The notes under the pieces were generated by a model, which had not been told where the DNA came from, searched no databases, and worked only from the letters and a program-made list of their open reading frames with translations. DNA of 64,000 nt from NCBI RefSeq assembly GCF_047496725.1, contig NC_132972.1, forward strand, positions 17,147,501 through 17,211,500. The letters are read 5' to 3'. This stretch comes from Anoplolepis gracilipes. Its lineage: Eukaryota > Arthropoda > Insecta > Hymenoptera > Formicidae. Shown here piece after piece: positions 43,203-55,946 of this stretch. The number at the start of each line of letters is the position of its first letter. Position 1 is the first letter of the stretch. Made by a program: the position numbers and the translations under genes.

Positions 43203-46200
43203 ATGAAGCTCTTCGAGGATCCCATTTTTAAAGCAAAGTACATGAAAAACAAACTCCGTGTAAAACGATGGGAAAGTGATTTTATGGAAAAATATGGACG
43301 CAAACCTAGCAAAGTATGTTGTTTCTCACTTTTTGTTCTCAATTGGTGTTACATAGCGGCTGTTTAATTTCTATCTTTCATTTACAGTCATGTCAGTCGT
43401 ATATTAAGTAAATAGAAAAAAATTTAGAATTATATTCAGTTTTAAAAGTAGGCAGTAGCCTAGACACAAGTTCAGTACTTAAAAAAATTTTGAATTTTTA
43501 TATACGTTGTGTATTATTAATAATATTTTGTACTATATTAATGATGTAACATATGTTCCTGTATTGTATTTACATTGATGCATTTTTTATGCATGTATTT
43601 TATTTGGTTTTTTTTTTGGCAACTTTTAGAATGACATAAAAGAAGCAGATATATCTATCAAAGAAGCATATAAGATATATTGGAAATTAAAAACCAGTGC
43701 GCTTGAGGAAACTCTTACGGATATTACTTTCTGTGATGATACAGAAGACAATATTACTAACAATTTGTTGCAAAAATCAATAAACGATCTGGATAAGATT
43801 CCAAGTTCAGAAAAAAATACAAAAGATACAGAAAACATAGATCCACATGATGATAAATGTTTTACAGAGATTGAGTGCTCTTTCAATCAGTCTAATACAT
43901 CGATAAATGTTGAAGGAATCTGGGGAGACAATTTGAACAAGAACAAGGAACAAATGCCAAAGAGAAAGCAAACCCTATTGATTGGTAAAAGTTCGTCTTT
44001 TCAATTATCTAAAAATAAGTTTGAAAGTTCAACCTTTACTAAACGAAATCCGAGGAAATCATTGTCATCAACTAAAATCAGGAACAAAATTGAAAACAAT
44101 ACTAACTCAAACATTGATCAGACAGCTGTGAGCGGCAAAAATAGCTTTGACACAACAGTTAATGAGATGAAGTCCATGTTTGATGAATCGATAAAATTAA
44201 CATTTGAAGAAAACAAACCTGTCATTCAACATTCCATCAATACCATCCAACAATTAGCAAATGGCCATATAACTTGTGTGAATCGTAATTTAAATGGCGG
44301 CTGGCTTGATCGATGCACAAAGGAAAGTAATTTGAACATGGAAACCATCAATTTACAGAGATTTTCTGGCACAAACGATTCTGGAGTGGAATTAATGGAA
44401 TCTAGCATTCACTCCCCAAAGTCATACTCTGTTACAGCGTTCCAAGTCTCTGATGAAGATTTTATATGCAACAGTGATTCCGAAGACGAGGGCAGGAAGA
44501 AACGTATCAGAAATTTTAAAAAGCTGACCAGTCAAGATGATAGTCATCCCAAAAAACGACAATGCATTAAAATTAATTTCGATTCCACGATTATTCAGTC
44601 TAACGATATAATCGATAACGATACATTCAAGCAGACTTGTCATGTTAATGCAAGTTCTAATTTAATCTTAAAAAATAAATATAGTGAAAATGCAGCTAAT
44701 GACAATATTAATACATTTAAGTTAACTAATGATATTAAAACCAGTCTCAATATATTGAATGAATCAATTAAGATTGAAAACAATATAGTTCCTTTAAGTT
44801 CAAACGTCGAATCGAATGTTATCAATAACGACAAAGAGATATCTGAAAATATTTGTCAGACTGAAACTAGTCAAATAAAAAGTCAATTTAAAACGACAGA
44901 TATTCCTAAGTCAACTGATCTTACAAATCAGCAAGACACTTTGATATCTGATGAAAAACGAGTAAGACAAGCTACGTCATGTCGAAAAGCGAAACAAGTA
45001 TTGCTTGATTCCAATCCTAATTATGTAGAAGAGAAAATTAAAAAGACAAAAGTGAAAACGAGTAGCGGTCGAGTACGAACACAGTCCGTTAAAAAATCTA
45101 CAAGTCAGCCAAATAAAAAAAAGAACAATGAAGAAAAATGCGATGTGAGAAAAAGAAGAAAAGATGAAAATTCAAGGAAGAATAATGAGCAAAGTTCAGG
45201 CTTGGAAACATATGAGTTTCCAGCGTACGACATGAAAATATTGCAAACGATTCCTCGCTTTGCAATAAAGCCGACGGAGAGTAGCGATCTTGTCGCGCAA
45301 CTTTCCGAATCATTTCGTATTGACGCGTTAGAAGGAGATATTTCGAAAGACATACTTTCAAAAGCAAGTACTAAGCCGATGGAAAAGCTGAAGAAGAAAA
45401 TGGATACCGGGACGATGAACGATAATTTCGTCAGGATAAATTTGAAGAAGAAGGTGTTTGTGCGAGGCAAGAAGAACTTCAATTTATTCAAGTATAAGAG
45501 GAATCAGTGGAAACATAGGAAGAAGTTAACATCCAGTTTGGATGCAGCTGATTTGATCGACAAAAATGGCACGACGTGTTTCAAGTGCGGTGATTTTGGG
45601 CATTTTTCTAAACGTTGCACAACTTCCAGGAACGCTACTCTTCTACCTTTGAATGAGATCGACGAATTTAGTTCGAATTTTCTGACTCTGGAGGAAACTG
45701 AGAAGATGGCCAGTGAGAATATGCAAGGATCATCTTATTCTGTTATGAAGATTTCATGTTCTTTGCAACACGAAGAAGAAAAAGAAGACATGGCAAAGTT
45801 ATTCGATGACGACTTTGCAGACGTCAGTAAGAAAGATACATTAATTTTCCAGCATAAAATACCACAGGAATTATTGCCGCCTGAAAGAGAAATAGTTGAT
45901 CCCCTATATTCTGTGAACGAAAAAGATAATCTTATCAAAACCCCGACGGAAGTCTTCGAGGCGCTACACGAGTTTGGTCATAAAAATTTTAGATTCGGTC
46001 AAGAGAAGGCAATAATGAGGATTTTATCTGGCCAGTCTACTCTAGTGATGCTATCGACGGGCTCTGGGAAATCTTTATGTTACCAATTACCAGCGTATCT
46101 GTATTCCCAGCATTCCCGCTGTATTACTCTAGTAATTTCGCCATTGGTATCCTTGATGGACGATCAAATAACGAGCATGCCCAAAGTTTTGTCCGCTGCA

Positions 46201-49200
46201 TGTTTGCATACCAATCAGACACCGAAGGTAAGAGAGCAGGTGATGCAATCGGTGAGAGACGGTAAAGTAAATGTTCTTTTGGTGTCACCGGAAGCAGTGG
46301 TGGCTGGTGAAAAATCCACCGGTTTTGGCGCCCTCCTCAAACAGCTACCGCCGATCGCGTTTGCCTGCATCGACGAGGTCCACTGTATCTCCCAATGGTC
46401 GCACAATTTTCGACCGTCCTATCTGATGATCTGCCGAGTGCTTAAGGAGAAGCTACGTGTGAAGACGATATTGGGACTCACGGCGACTGTCACAAAGACC
46501 ACTGCGGAAAGTATAGCGAAATATTTGGACCTACCTGACGACATGGTTGGCGCTATATCGGACGTGCCCTTGCCTAGGAATCTCGTCTTAACGGTGTCCA
46601 AGGATGAGAACAAGGACCAGGCGTTGATCGCATTGTTGAAGAACGACAGATTCCGCGAACTCGAATCGGTGATAGTTTACTGCATTCGTAGAGAAGAATG
46701 TGAGAGAATAGCAGCTTTATTAAGAGTATCGCTACAGGTAAATATTAAGATTTTCCTCATTATAATCAAAAGTTGTAAAATAAATAATTTCTTCATATCC
46801 TACTTGAGTAAAAAAACTTACGCGGTTTATTTTTTTTTATTCGCACGAATAAATCTGTACACACAGGATTCGCGAAATCCTGAGAAGCCGAAGGCGAAAA
46901 TATCTTCGATAGCGGAAGTTTACCACGCTGGTATGACAGCTCATAAACGCAAAATCGTGCAAAAGGAGTTTATGAATGGCAAAATTAAAATTGTGGTTGC
47001 CACCATTGCATTTGGAATGGGCATCAATAAATCGGACATTCGGGCTATCATTCATTACAATATGCCTGGTACCTTCGAAGGATACGTTCAAGAGGTCGGC
47101 CGTGGCGGAAGAGACAGTATCACAGCACATTGTCATTTATTCTTGAATCCTACGGTATCGTATTTGTTTGAAATTTCAAAATTACTCTCTCTAGAAAAAT
47201 TTCTAAATATCTCTCATTCATCTTTAATTCTCTGCTTTATTAATCTAATGTATTATTATTCCTAAAACATATAGCAAAATAGTGATAAATGGGAATTGCG
47301 CAGACACATATATGCGAACGGTGTTGATAGACATACGATCAGACATCTACTCCAAAAAATCTTCATTCCTTGCTCTTGCAAAAAAATCAATGGAGAAAAT
47401 TCCAATCGGAAGTGTCCTGGTCACGAAGTCGCCCTTCCAGTCGATGAAATCGTTCAAGATCTTGATATTACGCAAGAAATAATTTCGACATTATTATGTT
47501 ATTTGGAACTACACCCAAAAAGTTTTATTACCGTGTTGTCGTCTGTATATGTTCGGGCGCGAATTTCCAGTTACAATGGACCACAAGCACTTAAACGAGC
47601 AGCGCAATCTGTAAGATTTTATTTAAATTATCAGTAATATTTTATCGATGATAGTAAAGAGTAGTCTCTTTTTTTTGTTGTGGAAAAAAAGGTATACTTT
47701 TATAAGAGTAGTAACATAGTATCAGATAACAAAAACAAATTAAGAAAAAAATATTGAAAAAAAAAAATATGTACAAAGTGAGGAAAAAATATGGAAACCC
47801 TGCAAAATCTTGAAAAATATAAATTTTAGAAAAATATTTCAGAAAGTTGTATGGTTTCGAGATGAACATAAGATGGTGTCATTGATTTAACCTTCAATCG
47901 TTTCTTGAAGGTCACTTTCAATTTCTTAAATGAAACACCCTATTTTTAATTGCATATTCTTAGGGAGACTTCATACCTTGGCAGAAAAGCAGTAAGTATT
48001 CAAAACTTGCATTGATAGTAGTAATACAATGGAAAAGTTTTTGTTGTACTGCTTACTTCCAATACGAGTTCTAATTGGCTTTTGCTTTTCTGCTTTTCCG
48101 CCAAGGTCTGAATCCAGCCTTATAGCTTATCTCGAAAGTTTTCCAAAACACTATAAAACTTCTTTTGGTTAAGCATGAAATTCCTGAGATATTTTAAGGT
48201 TTGTCATGATACTTTTTAAAATATGAAATAAATGAAAAAAATGAATAGATCTTGCCTTAAATGGCCGAATCCTTCTTTGATCTTGCCTTAGATTCTTTTT
48301 CTGTAAAATATATTTTTCGAGATTTTTCCATTTTCCATACTTTTTCCTCACCTTGTATAAACGATCAAGAAAAAGAATGAATTTGTATAAATAAATTCGG
48401 AGAAGTTCGTACAATTGCGTAAAATGGAGGAAATTAATAAATCAGACAATCGAGCGCTAAAGTTCCTTCTAAGTAATAAATTAATAAGAAAAATCATTAT
48501 TTTTGAAACAATTTTGATTTTAGTCCCTACCACTTGCAATGGCGATAGCGTTAGACATGCAGAAAGGAATTTCGCACGAGGACAGCAACATAATAGAATT
48601 TTCTGTGATCGACATTGCATCGGCCATCGGTTGGGATAGTGGAGTAGTAAAGAGCCATCTTAAAACATTGGAATGGACGACAGGAGGTAAATATTCCACC
48701 AAGTTTTTGAGAAATATGTTTAACTTCTTTTTGGAATGTGCTTCATGTATGTGACGGAGAACGTATTTCACAGTTGATGGGAAGATGAAACGCTCAGCTA
48801 TATCGGTGCAATACGATAAACTCGGTTTACGAGTGAAAGCACCAGGTGATCTGACCGACATGGAATTGGACGAGGCTCTTGACGCATTAATCGCTCGTAC
48901 TCGCTCCCAGGAATCTTTGCGTTTGCAGCAGCTCGAGCTTATATCTTTCGCCTTTGATAAGATCAACGTACCGACAATTAAGCATTGTTCGACCTTAGAC
49001 GACGATGTCATGAGAAGATCAGAGGAGCTAAAAAATATTATCAGACAATATTTTCAATCGGATTCTCTTTTAACCGATGTTGATATCGGTTTTCAGGTAT
49101 GTTCGTTAATGTGAAATCTATTTGGAATCTTTCATTGTTAAAGTATGAAGAATATATCTTTATTCACTTGTTTTATACAGGATAAGGTGACGAATGAGGA

Positions 49201-49411
49201 GTACATCGCTGCCGATGTGCGCAATTTGATAATACGTTATAGAGATACGAAATTCACTGGTCGCGCTGTAGCTCGCATTTTTCAAGGAATACAAAGTCCG
49301 AATTATCCCGCACTAATTTGGAGCAAGTGTCGATTTTGGAGGACACATCTCGCTGCAGATTTCAACGTCATTTGTAAAATCGCAACCAGAGAAATTCTAG
49401 CATTACGATAA
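43203..49411 (+). CDS. RecQ4: RecQ4-type ATP-dependent DNA helicase
   Basis: Orthologue of RECQL4, a 3'-5' helicase needed for replication initiation and repair. Exons 43203-43313, 43630-46737, 46867-47159, 47283-47610, 48524-48686, 48774-49096 and 49181-49411 join in phase to 1518 residues without a break. The N-terminal 90 or so residues (KLRVKRWESDFMEKYGRKPS, then DIKEADISIKEAYKIYWKLK) are the Sld2-like domain. A long Ser/Lys/Asn-rich linker leads to a CCHC zinc knuckle (CFKCGDFGHFSKRC, about 686-700). Helicase motifs follow: LSTGSGKSLCYQ (about 845), DEVH (about 950), LGLTATVT, AFGMGINKSD and VQEVGRGGRD (about 1147). The Cys/His block CSCKK...CPGHEVALP and the C-terminal TGRAVARIFQGIQSPNYP are RECQL4-specific. 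Length is greater than human RECQL4 because of the linker. The intron 3 donor was taken at 47160 because only that keeps phase and aligns with the family. Confidence 0.95.
47700..48180. repeat. Degenerate element remnants in RecQ4 intron 4
   Basis: AGTTGTATGGTTTCGAGATG (47846), TTTCTTAAATGAAACACCCT (47921) and CGAAAGTTTTCCAAAACACT (48132) are diverged pieces of the CAGGGTGGACC foldback. A hairpin at about 47975-48115 (ACCTTGGCAGAAAAGCAG, inverted CTGCTTTTCCGCCAAGG) is nested inside. Confidence 0.6.
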
Positions 49412-50197
49412 TGAAATTAGTTAATAGTTAATAGTAATATATTATTGAATAATAATATTAATTAAATTCTTTCTTTATTTTTATTATCTCAACTTTTATC
49501 GAAATAAATTTTCAATAATGCAATAAAATTGAGAAATGTGAAAAATTATTAGTGGAAAAAGGATTATTTCTCTTTAAAAATCTCAACGTATGTATTCGAT
49601 TTGACGTTAATTCATCGAAGTTTATCAGAAGAATAATTGTGTAATAAAATGCACATTAAAGAAATAACGTAGTAACTTGTTTTATATTTGAAAATATCAT
49701 GTAAAAGCATTTTAATGGAAAAAAATATGCATTTTATGAGATACAAAGTACATTTAAAATTACTGTAGCAATTAATTTTACGCTTGTTAAATCTCGACAA
49801 AGAATTTTAATATAAACTTTTCTAGATTGTAATATTAAACAAGAAATAATGTAAAATGTTTTTCTGTTTGGTGTATTATAATGTTTTCAATTCTTAAAAA
49901 AGAAATATCGATTACTCTTAAAAATACAAGATGTGGAACTTTATATTACTCTTAGATATACAAGATGTGAAACTTAACAAAGAAATAGATTAGCCACTTG
50001 CGTCGTTATAATCTCCCTCCCCCCTTCACCTATGAAGAAAAATATAACAAATATAAAAAATATAATAGTTACAATGTATATAACTGTTGTATATAAAATA
50101 TAACAGATTTTTATAAATCGTCAAAAAGATGTTATCGTGACTATCGTGATCATTTTTAAAACTCTGCGACGCTTATCACTTGATCATCAACCCAGGT
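49412..50197. other. 3' flank between RecQ4 and the small membrane protein gene
   Basis: The genes converge here. AATAAAATT-type polyadenylation signals follow RecQ4 (about 49522). No additional gene. Confidence 0.5.
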
Positions 50198-52113
50198 TCA
50201 CGTTACTACTCTCTTCATGTAGTTGCACTGACGCAGAAATTTGTGCATCCGAATTTGATGCATTTTACCAACACGATTCATGCAGGTCTCGTTCTGACAG
50301 AGAGCGCAGAACTCGGCAGAGATGTCGTGAAACGGTGAACGAAAATATACGTTGGCGTTCTTCAGGGTTTTGTTTTTGTGATGTGCCCATACATGCAGAA
50401 TTACCTTAATGTGGAAACAGCATGAAAAATCAGCCTTGACGGCTATGTTTACGGAGAAGTAAACATTTTTCAAAACATTTCGACGGATTTACAATACCTC
50501 AAAAAGCATTAATAAGGCAAGGAACCAGCGGAAATAGATGATGGCCGGTAAGAACAGACAGATGGGATTTATCTGGCCAAAGGAGGCACCCGCTGGAACT
50601 GGCTCTAGCTCTGTTAAATGACGTTTTTTCGAAGATTTTTCCTTTACCTCCTTCGGTATCTGCAAGAAATGAATTGTTTATTGCAATAAAACAATACTGG
50701 AAGCAACTTTACTGACTTCAATGACTTTTGAAATGATTAGTCATAATTTATAGCACTGAGCAAAAATTTAGGTTTTAATCATTAATTATTTATAAAAAAA
50801 AGTATAGAAATAAAGTTAGTCATAGCCTGATGCTTCAAATGTAAAAAGTCTAATGTATAGTACCGTATAAATTCTTCACGAAATCAAGATCTATTGTTTT
50901 GAAGCAGTGGATAATGGGTGATATAGGGTGGATTTCCATCGTTACATAATAAACATTTTGTGTTTTGTTTTTTCATGTTTTCTATTACAACATTGTTTAC
51001 ATTACTGACTCTTTTATGGGATTATCTCATAGATAAAGTATATTTTCGTATATACGTCCATTTCCGTTGAAGATTGAAAAGATTGGAATAAATTACTTAA
51101 ACATATATAAAAATATAGTGATCATCTTGATGTTGTAATGAAGAACAAAGAAATGGGTCATAAAATGTTCGTTGTGTAAGTACAGTCCCTAACAGCACAC
51201 ATGTTCAAAAGATGTTTATAAGAAATTCATAGGATGTTAAAACATGCTTTAACATTCTATGGTTCTCTTATAAACATTTTTTGAACATATGTGCTGTTAG
51301 GGGTGGAACATTTGAATATCTCGAATAGAAAAAAAAGAAGACTCCTTAAAGAAAAAAAAAAAGAAAAAAATGCAATTTCAGTTTTTCGGTGTATCATGTC
51401 GTATTTACGAAAAAAATAAGTCATAAAAAGTCAATATTGTTATACCATTCAACTTTTGTACGTACAATTTCTTTCTTTTTTGAATAGAGACGAATGCTCT
51501 AATAAAATTGGTGCCAATTGCATGATGCACCCTGCATATACATATATTTAACCTGCGAATACACTGTATACAAACATTATATGATAGCTATCTTATTTTG
51601 CGAATTTACATAAATAATTAATTTCATAACAGTATTAATTAATTTATTTTTACGATCGATTAAAAATATAATAAAACAAGAAATATTGGTTAGAGTTTCA
51701 AAAGTCAGAAAATTTAAAAATAAATTCTTTTTTATAAGAAACTTATTAACAAAAGATGATATCAAACTATATTATAGTTATCAAGAGCTAAGAACATCGA
51801 TCGAGCTCGGTGAAATTCGTTTCGTCTTTTTACCAACCATAGGTTGGCAATAGTCGGGAGTAAAAAGAGGAGACACAGACGCGGAAAATATTCTTCCAAG
51901 TACCTGAAATGGCACTCTCCTAAGATGATGACCTCTGACCATCCTGTTGTCTATGAGGCTGACTTCCGGCTCTCCAGTCTCCGCGTCATTCATCGCCATC
52001 GAGTCGATTGATGATTGACGGATGTCACAATCAACGAACGAGTGGATCAAATCCTCACCGGTTTCTTCATCTACATATATCCGATTCTCCATATCGATTC
52101 CTCGTTCACGCAT
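50198..52113 (-). CDS. Small predicted membrane protein, family not recognised
   Basis: Three exons, 52113-51904, 50659-50498 and 50404-50198, all joining in phase 0 with GT-AG junctions, give 192 residues from the first ATG (185 from the second, MENRIYVDEET). Residues 1-70 are acidic and Ser-rich (DEETGEDLIHSFVDCD, MNDAETGEPEVSLID), so probably cytosolic. Exon 2 starts with a basic stretch (KEKSSKKRH). It then has a hydrophobic segment (ICLFLPAIIYFRWFLALLML, about 103-122) that would span a membrane once, possibly as a hairpin with the following residues. Exon 3 is a His/Cys/Lys-rich tail with CALCQNETC and closing basic clusters, which may bind metal. The clean phases and conserved-looking composition support a real gene. 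No function is assigned. Confidence 0.65.
51187..51302. mobile_element. MITE with CCCTAACAGCACACATGTTC ends
   Basis: 116-bp hairpin; the left end is inverted as TTTGAACATATGTGCTGTTA followed by GGG. It lies in the first intron of the small membrane protein gene. Confidence 0.75.
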
Positions 52114-53149
52114 TCAATAAAAAAAATTGGTCGTGATAAAAGTGTTCGCCTGTCGATTGTTGGGTCTTCGGGGTCACGTTTCCCGGATGTCTACTTTGCA
52201 CGCGTTATGCAAATCGCGGACCACTCTGGTGGGGAGTAGATTCCTAAGTTAAGATTGAAAAACGATCTGCAACAACGATATTTTGATTTCATAGTATTGA
52301 TTCTAGAACACAAAATTAACATTTGTTAATGTAATAATGTAATGTATAGTGTCATAAATACATAGATATATATTTCCGATATTAGATTTTCAAGAACAAA
52401 CATTTTGCATGTTTTGCAAATTTATTATATGATAATTGATTGCGTTATAGATTATTTCTTCGTATATATATCAAAAATCCAAATGAGAATATAATTCACA
52501 AATGCTCATTCAAGCACACATAAAAAGTGGTAATCGATAATAAATCCAATAAACAAGAAAGCATTCACACAATATTATTACTTATATTTTTAATGTATAC
52601 AATAAAAATAATATATTGTTGCAAATAATGATGCGCTAATAATATTTTATAACATTTTACAGTAATGCTTTAATAATAATTTTTAGTCTTTTTAATGTTA
52701 CACAGATAGCATAAATAATTATTCTACGTGTGATTAAGTAAAAAATAAAATATAACAATAAAATAATTAAAAAATAATATAAAAAAATAGTTAAATTTTA
52801 ATAAATAAATTTAATTTATATGGAAATTTTAATTTTTTGCTTCAAATAGATAATAAATGGACAATTTCTCATTCATCCATTTAGTTTCAAACAATTAGTT
52901 AATATTCTGAATTTTCGGTTCTGTATCAGAAATTGCTGATGATGAGCAATTACTAGCCTTTTGATTTTAGTAGCTATACTTTGCATTGTATTCATTGATG
53001 ATAAAAACTTGAATACATGAAAATTTGAAACAATATATGTCACATAGCGATGAAAGAATTAATATCTAATGTTAGAAATAATTATATTATTATTATTATT
53101 ATACTTATATAATTATATCATATTACATAAACGTTAGGCTGATATTATA
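52114..53149. other. Upstream region and AT-rich intergenic DNA
   Basis: 52114-52250 is less AT-rich and probably contains the leader and promoter of the small membrane protein gene. The rest is AT-rich with nothing recognised. Confidence 0.45.
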
Positions 53150-53334
53150 CAGTCGGACCTCTTATCCTACGACGCTCTTATGCTACGAAACCTCTTATCC
53201 TACGACAAAAAATCCTTTCATGCTATGACCGCGAAAGGGGAATTATACTCCCACTCTTAAATTTTTATCGTAGGATCAGAGGCTTAAGGGGAAGATTCCA
53301 GACCGAAAATGTCGTAGGATAAGAGGTCCGACTG
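53150..53334. mobile_element. MITE, CAGTCGGACC family, copy 4
   Basis: 185 bp, TA-flanked, opposite orientation to copy 1. Termini CAGTCGGACCTCTTATCCTA and inverted TAGGATAAGAGGTCCGACTG are a perfect match. Confidence 0.85.
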
Positions 53335-53661
53335 TAATATATTTGTCATACGCATCATGATTTACAACAATATATTGCTTTTTTATTTCAATAAACAAAT
53401 TTTGAACTGATTGATTATATGTGCATTTTATAAACATTCTTATTATAATAAGAATGTTTATAAAATGTTAATAAAAACATTCTTATATAGCAAGAATGTT
53501 TTTTTTATAAATGTTTACAAAATGTTATCTAATAAATATCTAATATAAAACTATCAATTATTTACAAAAAGTTTATGTTTAAAAAGAATATTATTCCAAA
53601 TATTTGTGGCTGATATATTTATCGTACGACAATAAGCAAGAAAAAAATATATACATATACA

Positions 53662-54886
53662 CAGCGTGTCCCATTTTTTAAACATCTTTTAAATCAAAAA
53701 TTTAGGAACAAATGGTTAGGCCGTGGTGGACCTATTCAATGGCCTCCTCGATTTCCAGATTTGACACCATTGGATTTTTTTTGTGTGGATATGTGAAGGA
53801 CAAAGTTATGTTTGAACAGCCGACGACAAAAGAAAATAGGTATGAAGCAAAGGATACGCGATGCTTGCGCGTCAGTAACTGAAATGTTATTAAATGTTAG
53901 AAATAGTTTCTTAATTCAAATAAATGTTTACAACTCCATGGTAGGCAGTTCGAACATTTAATAAATTAAATAAGTCAGAATAAAGTATTGTTTTTTTTTA
54001 TTTTATATGATTATTCTCGAGTGTTTCACGTAGTTATGAGTCAGAACTTCAAACTTAGTAACTTTTATTAACTTTATTTTTTATATTTAATTTCATAAAA
54101 TTTTTTAAAATAAATTAAATAGATTAAACAAAAAGCTTATTATTTATTAATTTTAAACGAAAGAACAACATAATAAATAACACAATATCAATATAATATT
54201 TTAGATATAACATTATATAGAACAAACGTTTTTATAATAATTATGTACACACACAACATTAATATACAAATAGGAAAAATGAAGATTTTTATTTCCACTG
54301 GTGCCAAGAAGGAATTTGACGAAGTCAACGAGGATTTTCGGCAATCCAATATCAACAATTTTGTTTGTTTATCCCTTTCATATTCAAAAAGAAAGCTTTA
54401 TCTATAAATAATACTCGCTGAAAAATGTCTGGATCTTCTCTTAACTTTTGTGAAGCTTATATGTACAAAATATTCTGCGATTTTCGAAATTTTGATGTGG
54501 TTTGTGCCAATGTATGATTTATTAAATGTCCCATAATTATTTGATTCATAAGCTTTCTATTTATATTTTTCATACACTGACAATGAGTATAATGATTAAA
54601 TGACAATATGACATATGTACGTCAGGCTCTAATGCACGAGTCAGAAGTTGGCCATATCATAGGACCGAAAATGAAATGGTAAACGTCGCCCGCAATATTT
54701 CAAGCCGGAAAATCTTATAATATATAAAATATTTATATTAAATCATACATCGTTGTATTCGTTTCAAACAACACTACACTTTTATTATATCAAAATATCT
54801 ACATTATTATGTATACCTCTCCGTTCTTCAATACAAATAAATTTGTAATCAATCACTATTCTCACAATAAAGTTCAGTTCAAGCTA

Positions 54887-54936
<50 letters not shown>

Positions 54937-54999
54937 ATAGTTTATCTCTTTTAGTTTAAAAGATAAAAGGGGGTAGCTACTTTCAGGTGGGACACGCTG
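53662..54999. mobile_element. Mariner/Tc1-like element, decayed, with transposase fragment
   Basis: Inverted ends CAGCGTGTCCCATTTTTTAA and the inverse (AGGTGGGACACGCTG), TA on each side, about 1.34 kb. Shortly after the left end a fragment reads WLGRGGPIQWPPRFPDLTPL then, after a frame change, GYVKDKVMFEQPTTKE. This is typical of the third catalytic region of IS630/Tc1/mariner-type transposases. The upstream catalytic regions are missing, so it is an internally deleted relic. A (TA)n tract lies at 54893-54931. Confidence 0.65.
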
Positions 55000-55285
55000 T
55001 ATATACATATATGTTTAGATCATTCACACAATGTTATCACTTAATTTTATAACATGTAACGTTTTCAAATATATAGTTTTTAATGTTGTATCCAACGTCA
55101 AATGAATAAACTTTGAGTTACGTTTTAGAGATCTCGATAATGTTATATATGAAATAGAAAAGCAATATTGTTGTAAATAATGACGCGCTCATACGACAAA
55201 TATATAATCTCAAAATGTTGTTCTTACGTTTCTTCTTAATTGACAATGAGTAAAGTAAAATATTAAAAAATATATTTTTTATATA
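55000..55285. other. AT-rich spacer, nothing recognised
   Basis: Short AT-rich interval between two TA-flanked elements. The word AATAATGACGCGCTCATA (55176) resembles AATAATGATGCGCTAATA at 52625, so it may be a repeat fragment. Confidence 0.4.
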
Positions 55286-55946
55286 CAGGGTGAGTCATTT
55301 TAATCAACGCACGCAATTATTTTGGAAACAAAGCATTTTAGAGAAAAATGTTTCAGACAAAAGTTGTATGGTTTCGAGGGAGCCATAAGAGGGTACCATT
55401 GGTTTGACCTTGAAGAGTTATTTGAAGGTCATATGAACGTCATGTTTAATTTTTTAAATGGGACACCCTATATATTATTGCATATTCTTGTAGTTTATCT
55501 CGAAAGCTTTCCAAAACACTATAACCAAATGTTTTTTCGTGAAGTATTTTTCGAGTTATAAGGCTTCAAAGTTACAATATTTTGACATAAAATACAAGAT
55601 ATCTCGTAAAATATTCATTTTTCGATTGTCTTACCCTAATACTTTTATGCACACAATAATGAGATAAATCAATTGATGTAATTAAAACACATAATTATCT
55701 CTAAGAAAAAAATCTGAATTTGCAATTAGCAGTTACACGCATACAAGAATATGCAATAATATATAGGGTCCCATTTAAAAAATTAAACATGACGTTCATG
55801 TGACCTTCAAATAACTCTTCAAGGTCAAACCAATGGTACCCTCTTATGGCTCCCTCGAAACCATACAACTTTTGTCTGAAACATTTTTCTCTAAAATGCT
55901 TTGTTTCCAAAATAATTGCGTGCGTTGATTAAAATGACTCATCCTA
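55286..55946. mobile_element. Foldback element, CAGGGTGAGTC subfamily
   Basis: About 660 bp with ends CAGGGTGAGTCATTTTAATC and inverse (GATTAAAATGACTCATCCTA). The arms share TTCAGACAAAAGTTGTATGG and GGTACCATTGGTTTGACCTT with the CAGGGTGGACC hairpins. The left arm is longer than the right. Mirror-image open frames in the arms are not genes. Confidence 0.8.

Noticed and set aside
46739..46866. Reading RecQ4 exon 2 straight through this stretch into exon 3
   Set aside because: The stretch is open by chance but has a clean donor and acceptor, and the sequence does not fit the helicase family, so it is an intron.
43626..47136. Minus-strand open frames opposite the RecQ4 exons
   Set aside because: Shadows of the helicase coding sequence.
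55322..55910. Two identical small proteins encoded in mirror image (METKHFREKCFRQKLYGFEG)
   Set aside because: They are the two arms of a foldback element read on opposite strands; no independent evidence of coding.
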